Assembly (NCBI GenBank): GCA_964429355.1
Contig: CAYSCH010000027.1
Coordinates: 1 to 43,369 of the forward strand
Length of the DNA: 43,369 bases
Direction: 5' to 3'
Source of the DNA: JAAYAY01 sp964429355
GTDB lineage: Bacteria; Planctomycetota; Planctomycetia; Pirellulales; Thermoguttaceae
Of this stretch, positions 24,701 to 34,915 are shown piece after piece. The stretch's first letter is position 1. Each line of letters starts with the position of its first letter. A program made the translations under genes and the position numbers. The notes under the pieces are model-generated. The model saw only the letters and a list, made by a program, of their open reading frames with translations. It was not told where the DNA came from and made no database searches.

Positions 24701-25961
24701 CGGCGGAACCGTGAGTTTCGACGGCAATCAGATCACCTACATGGCCGCGAAGGGAACGGTCGGCGAAGAGACATTTACCTACACGATCACCGACACCGAC
24801 GGACTGACCGACACCGCGACGGTCACGGTCACTGTCTCCGGCAGCGGTGACAACACGCTTTGCGGGTACGTCTACATCGACCGCGACGACGACGGAACGT
24901 TCGACGAGGGTGAAACCGGGATTCCCGGTGTGCTCGTTACCCTGAAGGGCACCAACAACTTCGGAAGCTCCGTCAGCCAGACGGCTCTCACTTCCGACGA
25001 CGGTTACTACTGTTTTGACGGGCTGCTCTCGGGCACCTACCAGCTCGCGGAGCGGCAGCCGACGGCGTTTTCCGACGGAACGGATTCGTCCGGCGTGTCG
25101 GGGGCCGAGATCGACGACGATGTGATCTCGGAGCTGGCGATCAGCAACTCGGACTCGTATGGCGATAACAATTTCGCGGAAACGGAACTCGCCATCCAGT
25201 ACGTCTCGATTCGCATGTTTCTGGCATCTTCCTCGCTGGAAAACTACCTCAGGGACGTTGTGGCCGACGCCGAGGAATCGGATGGCAATTCGGACCTGGC
25301 CGAAGCGATCCGTGACGGTGACGCTTCCTACGACGGAAGTGACAACGATTCTCCGGTGGCGGACGACGATAGCTACGCCGGCTATGAGGACACCACCCTC
25401 ACCGTGACCGCAGCTTCGGGCGTGCTGGCCAACGACAGCGATGCCGATGCCGATTCGCTCGCAGCCACGCTCGTGAGCGATGCGAGCTACGGCACACTGA
25501 CGCTCAGTTCGGATGGTTCTTTCACGTACGTGCCCGACGACGACTGCACCGGCACCGACACCTTCACGTACACGGTGAACGACGGAACGGCCGATTCGGA
25601 AACGGCGACGGTGACGATCGCAGTTGCGGCGGTCAACGACGTGCCCGTGGCGGAGGACGATTCGTACACAGTGGCCGAGGACGGGAGCCTGGCGATCAGC
25701 GCCACTTCGGGCGTGCTGGCCAACGACAGCGATGGGGACGGCGATTCGCTCACGGTGACCCTCGCCAGCGATGTAAGCAACGGCACTCTGGCATTCGCTT
25801 CGGACGGGTCGTTCGCGTATGCGCCCGATAGCGGGTTCTCGGGCACGGATACGTTCACCTACACCACGGGTGACGGAACCATCGATTCGGCGATCGCCAC
25901 CGTTACGCTGCACGTGGCCGCGGCGGACGAAGTGCTTGCTGACGAAGAAGAGTGGACCTGA
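21798..25961 (+). CDS. LEPR-XLL surface protein paralog: cyclophilin, SdrD_B and six cadherin-like repeats
   Basis: A 1387-residue paralog of the preceding gene, collinear with it for about 1190 residues. It has the same LEPLESRTLLSA motif, the LGDFFDIWQ beta domain, a cyclophilin domain (FFHR ending at R199, FVLQGGG, SQFFVNL), two SdrD_B domains, Ig-like domains and four tandem-95 repeats before the second SdrD_B. After the YVSIRMFLAS segment there are only two further repeats, against 14 in its neighbour, and then a tail ending DEEEWT. It is visibly more acidic: many Lys, Asn and Ala positions of the first paralog are Asp or Glu here. It is separated from the first gene by 493 bp containing a hairpin, so it may have its own promoter. 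Export and surface location are inferred from the family. Confidence 0.88.
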   Translation: MSVRRNQRLGRFLHRRNRSLRLEPLESRTLLSATATDDSFRLVIFAESTELEIPAEVGVQSDDSTESMFTLDDSGEICLDASDKLTLGDFFDIWQNSAGLAGNNTDAVLSEDQLLSYVEEGKSTVQMFVNGEVSTELADYTVQDGDEIVLVYGNNPVVSLNTNYGPIVIELFEADTPGTVENFLNYVNDGDYDYSFFHRLDADFVLQGGGYTTPSTTFTAVTQFDDVAADDAITNEPGISNLRGSIAMAKLSGDVDSATSQFFVNLSDDNAFLDTEDYGEFTVFGQVLDMTTVDEIAALSVDTTNDSPFAELPLGDDTDGDATQLVVITSIAGQGEISGIKYVDADGDGQHDNDEELLAGITVYLDNDDDGVLDSGETWTVTGTDGSYFFQVEAGTYVVRAEVSAGSTATSPLDPESYTVAVDIGTETNGLDFGEVELSAPTGVDLVADYDTGSADDDNLTGHNNADSTSVLQFLVTGVTAKADVQIFAGNTLIGSQVASGDTVTVTTDGSEALNDGTHDITAVQVLGATTDPSTALVLTIDTAAPSELTNEAPETAQVGVAYSFDSESEEEGDVVYSLDDAPDGMSIDASTGEITWTPGSDQAVPQLFSIVLADDAGNTTAEAVSITVLGAIPAYPDTYTVTEDSSLTIDATNGVLANDDTDSGTLTVAVYDLPSHGTVTLGSNGSFIYTPTANFSGTDTFSYQATNATGEESNVALVTITVVEANDAPTGVDDSYTVTEDTTLTKTASTGVLANDTDPDDDDLSVTLVDEAAHGTVTLASDGSFSYVPDDEYSGDDSFTYTVSDGTLKSGEITVSLTVTIANDAPTVAADSYSVDEDGTLNVPADEGVLANDSDVDGETLTATLTAEPANGEVSFDSDGSFVYKPDDDFNGTDKFTYRATDGDDTSSTTTVTITVSPVADAPSATNDTAEAPNDGSSIEIDVLGNDSSDPDGDQTLTITSVTQGSLGGTVSFDGNQITYMAAKGTVGEETFTYTITDTDGLTDTATVTVTVSGSGDNTLCGYVYIDRDDDGTFDEGETGIPGVLVTLKGTNNFGSSVSQTALTSDDGYYCFDGLLSGTYQLAERQPTAFSDGTDSSGVSGAEIDDDVISELAISNSDSYGDNNFAETELAIQYVSIRMFLASSSLENYLRDVVADAEESDGNSDLAEAIRDGDASYDGSDNDSPVADDDSYAGYEDTTLTVTAASGVLANDSDADADSLAATLVSDASYGTLTLSSDGSFTYVPDDDCTGTDTFTYTVNDGTADSETATVTIAVAAVNDVPVAEDDSYTVAEDGSLAISATSGVLANDSDGDGDSLTVTLASDVSNGTLAFASDGSFAYAPDSGFSGTDTFTYTTGDGTIDSAIATVTLHVAAADEVLADEEEWT

Positions 25962-26003
25962 CCGCTCTGGCCGGCACGAGCCCCTGGTATTGCTGAAACA
26001 CAG

Positions 26004-26047
26004 GTGGCGGTGGCATCCTGCTGCCATCTTCAGGATGCCACCGCCAC
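26004..26047. terminator. Hairpin between convergent genes
   Basis: A perfect 17-bp stem (GTGGCGGTGGCATCCTG at 26004-26020 with its complement at 26031-26047) encloses a 10-nt loop. It lies between the stop codons of the LEPR paralog (25961) and the leftward BBP7 gene (26072). Its position suggests a shared bidirectional terminator, although T tracts are lacking. Confidence 0.6.
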
Positions 26048-26071
26048 GATCGTTGGTGCGGTAAGGCCGAA

Positions 26072-27634
26072 TCAGAACCTCACGTCGAGCCCGATGCTCA
26101 GTCCCTGGGCCCAGAAACCGTTGGATTGGAAGCTGTATTCAGGGAAGGGTGCCCCGGCCAGCGTTCCGCCGGAAAGTTGCGAGACGTTGATGTCGGTGTC
26201 GATCTGTTCGCCGGCTCGCAGCACATCGCTCAGGTGGAGGAACGTGTAACCGATTGTCAGGTCGATTCCGCGGTCAAATGTCCGGGTGAGCTTGACGCCC
26301 AGTTCGGTGGCGGTGGCGAGTTTGCGGCGTTCGTAGCGTGCCATATTGGTGGGAAGAGCCAACAGGCCACCGTCGCTCACGTCGGTATCGGTCGTAATCG
26401 TGGTCGTCTGCCCGTCGATGGTTGCGGTGGAATTCATATTGCCGATGCCGATCTTGGCGAGCAATTCCACTTTCCAGCACGGGTTGATCTGCCCGCGGAG
26501 GGCCATACCGAGCTCACCGGCGTGGAAACTGTTGGTGGTGTCGAAGCGATCGAAGAGATCGAAGGACGTGCCGGGGGTGGCGAGCGATTCGGTCAATTCG
26601 TGGATCAGCAGTCCATCTTCCAATTGAACCCACCGGTAACCGAACAGGAGGTCGATGTCGGCCCAGCATTCGCGTCGGAGGCCCTGTCGGAAGAGGAACT
26701 CCCCACCATCGAGGCGGGTCGAGGCGCTTGCCAGGACCGAGCCAGAGACCAAGTCGTCGAACGCGAGCAAACGAGCATCCTGGCGGGCTGCAACCGTGTT
26801 GTAGAAGGGACGAGCCAGGATGTCGAAATTGGCGTCCGATGCGGCGTACGAGCTTGTCTCTTCGCCGAGCATGAAGTAGGACGCCTCCAAGCCTCGGGTG
26901 TGGCAAGGATCGAGCCACAATCCGAGCGAAAAGCGGCCGCCCGAGAGCGCATCTCCTCCCAATTCCGATCCGCCGAAGAGAATTGTGGCGTCGGGCAAGA
27001 CACCCGCATCATCCTGGTCGGTACCGTCGGGGCTGGTGGTGACCAAGGCCGGCACTGACATGCCCCGGATCCACCACATCAGATACTCAGCACTGCCGTA
27101 GAAATGGTTCGGCGCACATGACATGGTGGGCGCGACGGAGCACGAGTCGCAGCCTGTTGAACAGGAGTCGCAGCCGCCCGTCAAACATGAGTCTCCCATC
27201 ATCTCTCCAGCCGGATCCAACAGCGGGGCGTCCTGCAGCCCGGGATCGAATGCCGGCGTAGGCTCTTCGAACGCAACGGCAAGAACTCGCGGCTGTGTGG
27301 CGGGCTTTGCCGAATCGAGCAGAGTGTCGCGAAAGGCCCCTTCGGATTGTCTCGGCGCCGGTTCGGTTGCCGAGGCTGCCTTCACGGCACTGTGCGAGTT
27401 GCTGTTGAGGCACGCGGTGATGTCCGGCAGCGAGCCGCGGAACAGACGGCTGTCTGCTGGTTGCGTGTACTTCTGGGAGTACTTCTGGTGTGCGGGTACA
27501 TATCCCACCCATTTCCCATTCTGCTGGTAGGCGGTCGACGGCGAACCTGCGGCTGTCGTCTGCGCCGGTGTGGGAGTGGTGATACCAGATACGATGATAA
27601 GCGAAGCAGCGAATGCCCAATAATGGCGAACCAT
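26072..27634 (-). CDS. BBP7-family outer-membrane beta-barrel protein
   Basis: A 520-residue outer-membrane protein. A signal peptide (to about PTPAQT) leads into a low-complexity region of about 110 residues, then a Cys-rich spacer (CDSCSTGCDSCS) and the barrel, which opens with HFYGSAEYLMWWIRG. This opening and the following alternation of short beta strands (SLGLWLDPC, ELGVKLTRTFDRGIDLTIGYTFL) are typical of the 'putative beta barrel porin-7' family, abundant in planctomycetes. The last strand ends in SIGLDVRF with a terminal Phe, as expected for BAM-dependent insertion. AAGGAAGGTGGG precedes the ATG. Substrate and exact role are unknown. It is convergent with the giant surface protein gene. 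Confidence 0.87.
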   Translation of the reverse strand: MVRHYWAFAASLIIVSGITTPTPAQTTAAGSPSTAYQQNGKWVGYVPAHQKYSQKYTQPADSRLFRGSLPDITACLNSNSHSAVKAASATEPAPRQSEGAFRDTLLDSAKPATQPRVLAVAFEEPTPAFDPGLQDAPLLDPAGEMMGDSCLTGGCDSCSTGCDSCSVAPTMSCAPNHFYGSAEYLMWWIRGMSVPALVTTSPDGTDQDDAGVLPDATILFGGSELGGDALSGGRFSLGLWLDPCHTRGLEASYFMLGEETSSYAASDANFDILARPFYNTVAARQDARLLAFDDLVSGSVLASASTRLDGGEFLFRQGLRRECWADIDLLFGYRWVQLEDGLLIHELTESLATPGTSFDLFDRFDTTNSFHAGELGMALRGQINPCWKVELLAKIGIGNMNSTATIDGQTTTITTDTDVSDGGLLALPTNMARYERRKLATATELGVKLTRTFDRGIDLTIGYTFLHLSDVLRAGEQIDTDINVSQLSGGTLAGAPFPEYSFQSNGFWAQGLSIGLDVRF

Positions 27635-27923
27635 CCCACCTTCCTTTATTTGTGGATGTTCGCCCCCCTGAATCAGTATGATGAGTCCGTCATCCCATCC
27701 TACGGATAGACTTATCGGACATCTCGCCAGTAATCGTTAAAATTTCTGCGACCGGAATTTTCAGCCCGAAATTCCCAGAGTGAATTGTGGCGAACCTGGA
27801 AGGCTGGGCAAAGAAGCTGCCCGTTTGGGGGAGCGGCGCGAGCGGATAGCAGGGAGATGGCCGCAGCAAGCCCTCCCTTGCGTGGCGGCATGACGTATTT
27901 GCAGGAAAGCAGCCCGGGAGATA
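27635..27923. other. Upstream region of the BBP7 gene
   Basis: About 290 bp that should contain the BBP7 promoter on the minus strand. A 7-bp inverted repeat GGAATTT / AAATTCC with an 8-nt spacer (27754-27775) could be an operator. No gene and no confident -35/-10 pair were seen. Confidence 0.4.
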
Positions 27924-29195
27924 CTACGCCGCTTCTCGTCGGGGGGCGGAGAAGCAGCTTTGTGCCTCAGGCCAGCGGCCCAAGGCGATCGCTGCCATCG
28001 TGCCCCCAAAGGCGATCGAGACCTTCAGGGCATGTTCGAAGTGTCCGAATCTTCCGACCAGAGGTATGCAGTCGAGGTCACAGTCCGGATCGGGATCCGT
28101 AAGATTGACTGTGGGTGGGGCAAAGCCGTCGCGCAGGGCGAGGGCGGTGATTGCCAGTTCGACACTTCCTGCGGCGTTGACCAGATGACCAAGCATCGAC
28201 TTGGTGGAGCTCACGAGCGTGGAATCGGCGGCAGAACCCAGGGCGCTGCGAATACCGCGAGTTTCGGCGACATCGTTTGGCTGCGTCCCGGTCCCATGTG
28301 CGTTGATGTAATCGACGTCGCTTGGAGCCAGCCTGGCCTGTTGGAGGGTTGCCTTCAACAGGTAGGCCAGCGACGGGCTGTCCGTGTTGATGCCCGTCAC
28401 ATGATACGCGTCGGCCACCATCCGTCCGCCGACCACCTCTGCGTAAATGCTGGCATTACGATTCCGAGCGTGACTGAGTCGTTCGAGCACGAACATGGCG
28501 GCCCCTTCGCCCATGACAAAGCCGTTGCGGCGGCTGTCGAAGGGCCGTGCGGCTTGAGCCGGGTCGTCGTGTTCGGCCAAGACCCGCATCTTGCTGAAAC
28601 CGGCAGCGAAGAGGGGATAGATTGCCTCGGAACTGCCGGCAAGGGCGATGTCGCACTGGCCGTCGTGGATGGCTCGTACTGCCGAGAGAATATCTACCAT
28701 TCCGCTGGCACAGGCCGCGGAGTGGCAAGTCCGTGGGCCGAGGAGTCCGAATCGGTTGGCCACGATCGAGCAACCGCTATTTGGGAGGCATTGCGACCGC
28801 CAATCGACCTCGCCTTCGGCCCGGTGGCTGGCATCTCTTCCGAGCCAGCCGGCGGTGATCTCGCACATATGGGCACTTATTGCACAGCCGAAGTTGTGGA
28901 AGTCGATGCCCGAGTGATAGACCTGGGCGTCGTTCAGGGCCTCTTCGGCTGCCCGCAACGCCAGAGAGATGACCTTCAACTGCCCGAGCTCGTCGGGCTC
29001 GATGATCACCGGTGCGGCGATTCGGAGAGAGTCAGGCATTCCATCGGCTGGTCCTACCAGACGCACGCCACTGGTACCTTCACGCACAGCTTGCCACACC
29101 GATTCTCGATTGTTGCCCACCGAAGTGATCATACCGATTCCGGTGATCACGACGGGGTCGGTTGGTGTGGATGTTCCAGAAGTATGCAAGTCCAT
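27924..29195 (-). CDS. Beta-ketoacyl-ACP synthase, KAS I/II type
   Basis: A 423-residue thiolase-fold condensing enzyme that would extend an acyl chain by decarboxylative condensation with malonyl-ACP. The catalytic triad is intact: C162 in AACASG, H300 in NAHGTGT and H337 in KSMLGHL, with K332. The start DPVVITGIGMITSVGNN is canonical. The usual C-terminal GFGGTN(A/S) loop reads AFGGTMA here, so the first Gly and the Asn are replaced. No acyl carrier protein, ketoreductase or other fab gene is adjacent, so it is probably not the housekeeping FabF and may serve a specialised lipid or polyketide-like product. It is separated by 266 bp from the DUF1844 gene and may be transcribed alone. Confidence 0.9.
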   Translation of the reverse strand: MDLHTSGTSTPTDPVVITGIGMITSVGNNRESVWQAVREGTSGVRLVGPADGMPDSLRIAAPVIIEPDELGQLKVISLALRAAEEALNDAQVYHSGIDFHNFGCAISAHMCEITAGWLGRDASHRAEGEVDWRSQCLPNSGCSIVANRFGLLGPRTCHSAACASGMVDILSAVRAIHDGQCDIALAGSSEAIYPLFAAGFSKMRVLAEHDDPAQAARPFDSRRNGFVMGEGAAMFVLERLSHARNRNASIYAEVVGGRMVADAYHVTGINTDSPSLAYLLKATLQQARLAPSDVDYINAHGTGTQPNDVAETRGIRSALGSAADSTLVSSTKSMLGHLVNAAGSVELAITALALRDGFAPPTVNLTDPDPDCDLDCIPLVGRFGHFEHALKVSIAFGGTMAAIALGRWPEAQSCFSAPRREAA

Positions 29196-29461
29196 GCGGA
29201 GTCACCGGGAAACCAACGCGGCGTTGACGACACGAGCCGCCGCAGGGCGACGCTTCATGCGCCGATTTCGCTTGCTGACGGCGCGGGGAATGTAGCAACC
29301 TGTTGCGAGCAAGTCCAGAGATAATATCAACGCGAGCAGCTTCCGGGACCGTTGGAAATGACGGCATGACCAACCCGCGAGACGGTGGGTAAATAAGGGG
29401 GGCTAGGCAAGCGAAACAGCTCCGGCTTGATCGTGTCGAGCCGCAGGCTGCAGGCCGCCCG

Positions 29462-29877
29462 CTAGACGTCTGACACCCCGCCCCCCTTGGAAATCGAGAC
29501 ATACGCCATGCGGAGTTGGTGGAGCGTGTTGTCGAGCATTTCCGACTCCTCGCTCGTGCGATTCCCTTCGGTCTTCGTCTGGAGCACCGCCAGCAAGTCG
29601 ATCAGGTGTTTTGCCTGATTGGGAAGCCGGTCTCGCTGGTTTGTCAACGGATTGGGAAGGATCCCGAGCGAAACCATGGCTTGAGTTGCGAGAGAACCGA
29701 TCAGGATCTCCAAGGAGGCGGGGGGCAGCGGAAAATCGCGGGGATGCGAACCCGCTTCTTTGGCGTCAGAAGATGCAGGTTTGTCGCCGCCGGACTGCTG
29801 GGCTGCTTCTTTCTCAGCCTGAACCTGCGTTTTCCAGTCTTCGTCGACGATGATCTTCTTTTCTTGCGGTTGGTCGC

Positions 29878-29881
<4 letters not shown>
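29462..29881 (-). CDS. DUF1844 protein
   Basis: A 139-residue soluble protein. The N-terminal 50 residues are charged and low-complexity (DEDWKTQVQAEKEAAQQ). The C-terminal part is the DUF1844 helical domain: SLEILIGSLATQAMVSLGILPNP ... AKHLIDLLAVLQTKTEGN ... LDNTLHQLRMAYV. Its ATG overlaps the stop of pyrG (ATGA), so translation is coupled to CTP synthase. Its function is unknown; the neighbourhood suggests a housekeeping role. Confidence 0.9.
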
Positions 29882-31521
<1,640 letters not shown>

Positions 31522-31667
31522 CACAATACCGTCCTGGCGGAAGTAGGTGGGAGATGGGCTGAGACAACCGGCCGGACTCGAGAAACCGGCACAGTTCGTG
31601 AGTGATTACGACCCGGCGGCCGTTGCGAAACACCCAACGAAAACGGCGACCCAAACCAAGCGATGCA

Positions 31668-31696
31668 TTTTAGCGAGCAACGCTCATTTCGACAAA
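31668..31696 (-). promoter_or_regulatory. Sigma70-type promoter for pyrG-DUF1844
   Basis: On the minus strand, TTGTCG (31696-31691) and TAAAAT (31673-31668) are separated by exactly 17 bp. They lie in the 295-bp gap between kdsB and pyrG and direct transcription into pyrG, with a leader of about 140 nt. Confidence 0.6.
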
Positions 31697-31816
31697 CCAC
31701 CACCAAAGTGGGGCATAATTGTTTGCCCAGATGCCAGATATCTCGGCATTCATGATCGCGGGACACCGGGTCGCTATTCCCCGTGAGATACCGTCGTCGA
31801 AGGCGAGAGAAGCACG

Positions 31817-32602
31817 CTATGTTGACCACCGTCTCCGCTCGACGAATCGGCGATAATCGGCCGGTGTGTCGATACCGAACGTCGGTTCGTCGACCACTCC
31901 TACCAGGATTGCGTGCCCTGCTGACAGAACTCGCAATTGTTCAAGTTTCTCGGTCAGTTCGATCGGTACTGGTGGCATTTCGGCCAACCGCAAGAGAAAG
32001 CTGCGGCGGTATGCGTAAAGGCCCACGTGCTGATAGAACAGCGGCGGCTCGGCCGTCAGCAACGAATCGTTCCACTCACGCGGACAGGGAATCGGGCTGC
32101 GGCTGAAATACATCGCCCGCCCTTTCTCGTCGAAGACCACCTTCACGCAAGCCGGATCGAGGAGCTGCTCCCGGCTGCGAATCGGGGTGGCCAATGTTGC
32201 CATCACCGCGTCGGGCTGTTCTTCCAACAACCCGATCACCAGATCGATCGACTCGCCGGCCAGGTCGGGCTCGTCCCCCTGGACGTTGACGATCACGTCG
32301 GTGTCGGGCATCTGCCTCGCCACTTCCGCTACCCGGTCTGTCCCGCTCGGGGCGTGCGGATTGGTCATTATGGCGCGCCCTCCAAAGGCGCAGACCGCGT
32401 CGTAGATCTCCTGGTGGTCGCATGCGACACACACACCCGCAGGTCGACGGGCTCTCTCTGCCGCACGATAGGTGTGCTCGATGAGTGTACAACCAGTCTC
32501 GTTGAGAAGCAGTTTTCGTGGGAGCCGCGTGGAGGCAAGCCGAGCAGGAATCACGATCTGGCTTGTCGTGCGAACGCGGAGTTGAGGGGCAGAATCTGAC
32601 AT
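31817..32602 (-). CDS. kdsB: 3-deoxy-manno-octulosonate cytidylyltransferase
   Basis: A 261-residue CMP-Kdo synthetase that activates Kdo with CTP for LPS inner-core synthesis in the cytosol. Family motifs are intact: the N-terminal nucleotide-binding IPARLASTRLPRKLL, SGTDRVAEVA, VNVQGDEPDL, YFSRSPIPCPR, QHVGLYAYRR and the C-terminal GIDTPADYRRF. The ATG at 32602 is chosen over an upstream TTG because GGAGG lies 10 nt before it. Its presence indicates that this bacterium makes a Kdo-containing LPS. The neighbouring pyrG makes its nucleotide substrate. Confidence 0.96.
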   Translation of the reverse strand: MSDSAPQLRVRTTSQIVIPARLASTRLPRKLLLNETGCTLIEHTYRAAERARRPAGVCVACDHQEIYDAVCAFGGRAIMTNPHAPSGTDRVAEVARQMPDTDVIVNVQGDEPDLAGESIDLVIGLLEEQPDAVMATLATPIRSREQLLDPACVKVVFDEKGRAMYFSRSPIPCPREWNDSLLTAEPPLFYQHVGLYAYRRSFLLRLAEMPPVPIELTEKLEQLRVLSAGHAILVGVVDEPTFGIDTPADYRRFVERRRWST

Positions 32603-32991
32603 CGGCAACGGTCCTCCATGACCGCGAATTGAAGTGTGTCATGTCTTACCCGATTCGCCCAGACTGGCAAAGACCGATTCTCGGCTGATCGGGGCAAGTG
32701 TGCCGTATCCAACCAATGGTGGCAATCGACGGAGATTTGAGGATTCCTCCAACTCCCGCCAAGTTGTCGATGGATGGCTTCCATTGAAAGAACCGCGCAC
32801 TTCTTGGCCAGCAAGTCCAGGTTGCGGCCATCCCCCAAATGCGCCCTCCATTCCTGGGTGACTTCCACCAAAGGTGGGGGGTGAACCTCCGCGTGGCGGC
32901 CGAAGTCTCACGTACTGACCTGTCCGGACGGTTGGCATTCGAATTCCGGTCCATATGCCCTTTATGGACGGAGTGGCCGTGGTTCGCCGCC
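32603..32991. other. Divergent intergenic region between kdsB and ilvB
   Basis: About 390 bp before the ilvB promoter. It should contain the kdsB promoter on the minus strand, which I could not define. Small open frames on both strands have no recognisable features. No RNA gene was recognised. Confidence 0.45.
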
Positions 32992-33020
32992 TTGGATAGG
33001 GGCTAAATGAGGTATATACT
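32992..33020 (+). promoter_or_regulatory. Sigma70-type promoter for ilvB
   Basis: TTGGAT (32992-32997) and TATACT (33015-33020) are separated by exactly 17 bp. The start would be near 33027, giving a leader of about 104 nt before the GTG start at 33131. I see no obvious leader peptide rich in branched-chain codons. Confidence 0.65.
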
Positions 33021-33130
33021 GAATTGTTTCGGGAATGGCCCAAGACACAGGTCGAGCCCGCAACTCAAGACGACTTGCAGACATGCGCGTGCCATGCGTC
33101 GCTCAATGCCCTAAGATGGAGGAATCCTCT

Positions 33131-34915
33131 GTGTCCACCGTGGAAAAACCAAAAAGAGTCCCGACCGCCAGCCCAACGCAACCGACCAGTGGGGCCGATG
33201 TGGTCGTGCAGGCTCTTGTCAACCACGGTGTCGATACGGTTTTCGCCTATCCGGGCGGGGCCAGTATGCCCCTGCATCAGGCTCTCACCCGCTTTCGTGA
33301 CAAGATCCGTGTGGTTCTGCCGCGACACGAGCAAGGAGGCGGTTTTGCGGCCCAAGGCTACGCCCGCTCAACCGGAAAAGTGGGCGTCTGCATGGCAACA
33401 AGCGGTCCGGGGGCCACGAACCTGGTGACCACCATTGCCGACGCCAAACTCGACAGCATTCCGATCGTTGCCATCACCGGTCAGGTGGGCACCTCCGTGA
33501 TCGGTTGCGACGCGTTTCAGGAGACTCCCATCGTCGAGGTCTGCCGCAGCGTCACGAAGCATCACTATCTCGTCACCGATCCAAAGGATCTCGCCCGCGT
33601 TGTCCGCGAAGCGTTTCACGTTGCCATGACGGGACGGCCAGGTCCCGTGTTGATCGATCTGCCCAAAAACGTCCAGATGGCCCAGGTCGTTCCGAACTAC
33701 GACGAGCCGATGGATCTGCCCGGTTACTCTGCCTTGAAGCCCATGGCCACCAAGGACGAAATCGAGGCGATTGCGAAATTGATCGCCGAGTCACGGCGAC
33801 CGGTGATCTATGCCGGCGGTGGAGTCATTGCCTCCGGCGCATCGCCGGAGTTGCTCGAACTGGTCGAGAAGACCGGGATTCCGGTCACTACCACCCTGAT
33901 GGGCATCGGCGGTTTTCCCGGAACCCATCCCCTGGCTCTCCACATGCTTGGCATGCACGGCAGTATCTACGCCAATCTTGCCATCAGCGAAGCCGACCTG
34001 CTGCTGGCCTTCGGCGTGCGTTTTGACGATCGCGTGACGGGCAAGGTCTCCGAATTCGCCAAGCACGGCACGATCGTCCACATCGACGTCGATGCCTCCG
34101 AAATCAACAAGATCAAGTCCGCGGATCTGGCTTCCGTGAGCGACTTGAAGTACGCCCTCGGCGAACTGAACAAGATCGTCACCCCCCCTGCAGACATCAG
34201 CCCCTGGATCGACAAGGTCAATGTTTGGAAGAAGGCCGACCCGTTCAGATACAAGGTCGATGCCGAGTCCATTCTTCCGCAGCACGCGATTCACGAGTTG
34301 TGGAGGCTGACCAAGGATCGCGATACGATCGTGGCAACCGGCGTGGGGCAGCACCAGATGTGGTCGGCCCAGTTTTATCTGTTCGATAAGCCTCGCACGT
34401 GGCTCTCCAGCGCGGGCCTGGGCACGATGGGATTCGGGCTTCCCGCTGCCATGGGGGCGAAGGTCGCCCATCCCGACAAACTCGTGGTCGACATCGACGG
34501 CGATGGGTCGCTGCTGATGAACATTCAGGAGTTCGCGACCTGCCACTGCGAAAAAATCCCGGTGAAGGTGTTGCTTCTGAACAACCAGCACCTCGGTATG
34601 GTCGTCCAGTGGGAAGACCGGTTTCACAACGCGAATCGGGCCCACACCTATCTTGGACCGATCGACAATCCCGAAGCAATTGGCAAGGGAAAGGGAATCG
34701 GTCCGGCCGATCGCTATCCCGACTTCGTCACGATTGCCAAGGGGTTCGGCTGGAAGGCGCGGCACGTGATGGCCAAATCGGAATTGGCGGGAGCCTTGCA
34801 GGAAATGATCGATTCGCCCGGTCCTTTCCTGCTCGACGTGGCCGTCCCCTACCAGGAACATGTACTCCCCATGATTCCTTCCGGGGCCAGCGTTCGCGAG
34901 TTGATCCGGGAATGA
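33131..34915 (+). CDS. ilvB: Acetolactate synthase large subunit (AHAS)
   Basis: A 594-residue ThDP enzyme that condenses pyruvate to 2-acetolactate, the first common step of Val/Leu/Ile synthesis. The catalytic Glu lies in LPRHEQGGGFAAQGYAR; FAD-domain and ThDP/Mg motifs follow (DIDGDGSLLMNIQEF ... LLLNNQHLGMVVQW). FAD-binding features and the C-terminal Trp motif favour the anabolic AHAS form over catabolic AlsS. The frame opens at 33035, but GTG 33131 is the best start: GGAGG (33118-33122) is 8 nt upstream. No ilvN regulatory subunit is adjacent. Instead, the stop overlaps (ATGA) the start of a membrane-fusion-type lipoprotein, an unexpected partner. Confidence 0.95.
   Translation: MSTVEKPKRVPTASPTQPTSGADVVVQALVNHGVDTVFAYPGGASMPLHQALTRFRDKIRVVLPRHEQGGGFAAQGYARSTGKVGVCMATSGPGATNLVTTIADAKLDSIPIVAITGQVGTSVIGCDAFQETPIVEVCRSVTKHHYLVTDPKDLARVVREAFHVAMTGRPGPVLIDLPKNVQMAQVVPNYDEPMDLPGYSALKPMATKDEIEAIAKLIAESRRPVIYAGGGVIASGASPELLELVEKTGIPVTTTLMGIGGFPGTHPLALHMLGMHGSIYANLAISEADLLLAFGVRFDDRVTGKVSEFAKHGTIVHIDVDASEINKIKSADLASVSDLKYALGELNKIVTPPADISPWIDKVNVWKKADPFRYKVDAESILPQHAIHELWRLTKDRDTIVATGVGQHQMWSAQFYLFDKPRTWLSSAGLGTMGFGLPAAMGAKVAHPDKLVVDIDGDGSLLMNIQEFATCHCEKIPVKVLLLNNQHLGMVVQWEDRFHNANRAHTYLGPIDNPEAIGKGKGIGPADRYPDFVTIAKGFGWKARHVMAKSELAGALQEMIDSPGPFLLDVAVPYQEHVLPMIPSGASVRELIRE

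Noticed and set aside
23823..26027. 734-residue antisense open frame across the second paralog
   Set aside because: Shadow of the acidic repeat gene; crosses its stop and the intergenic hairpin without any recognisable domain.
32551..32871. 106-residue minus-strand frame upstream of kdsB
   Set aside because: Looks somewhat protein-like but overlaps the kdsB start out of frame and has no family I recognise.
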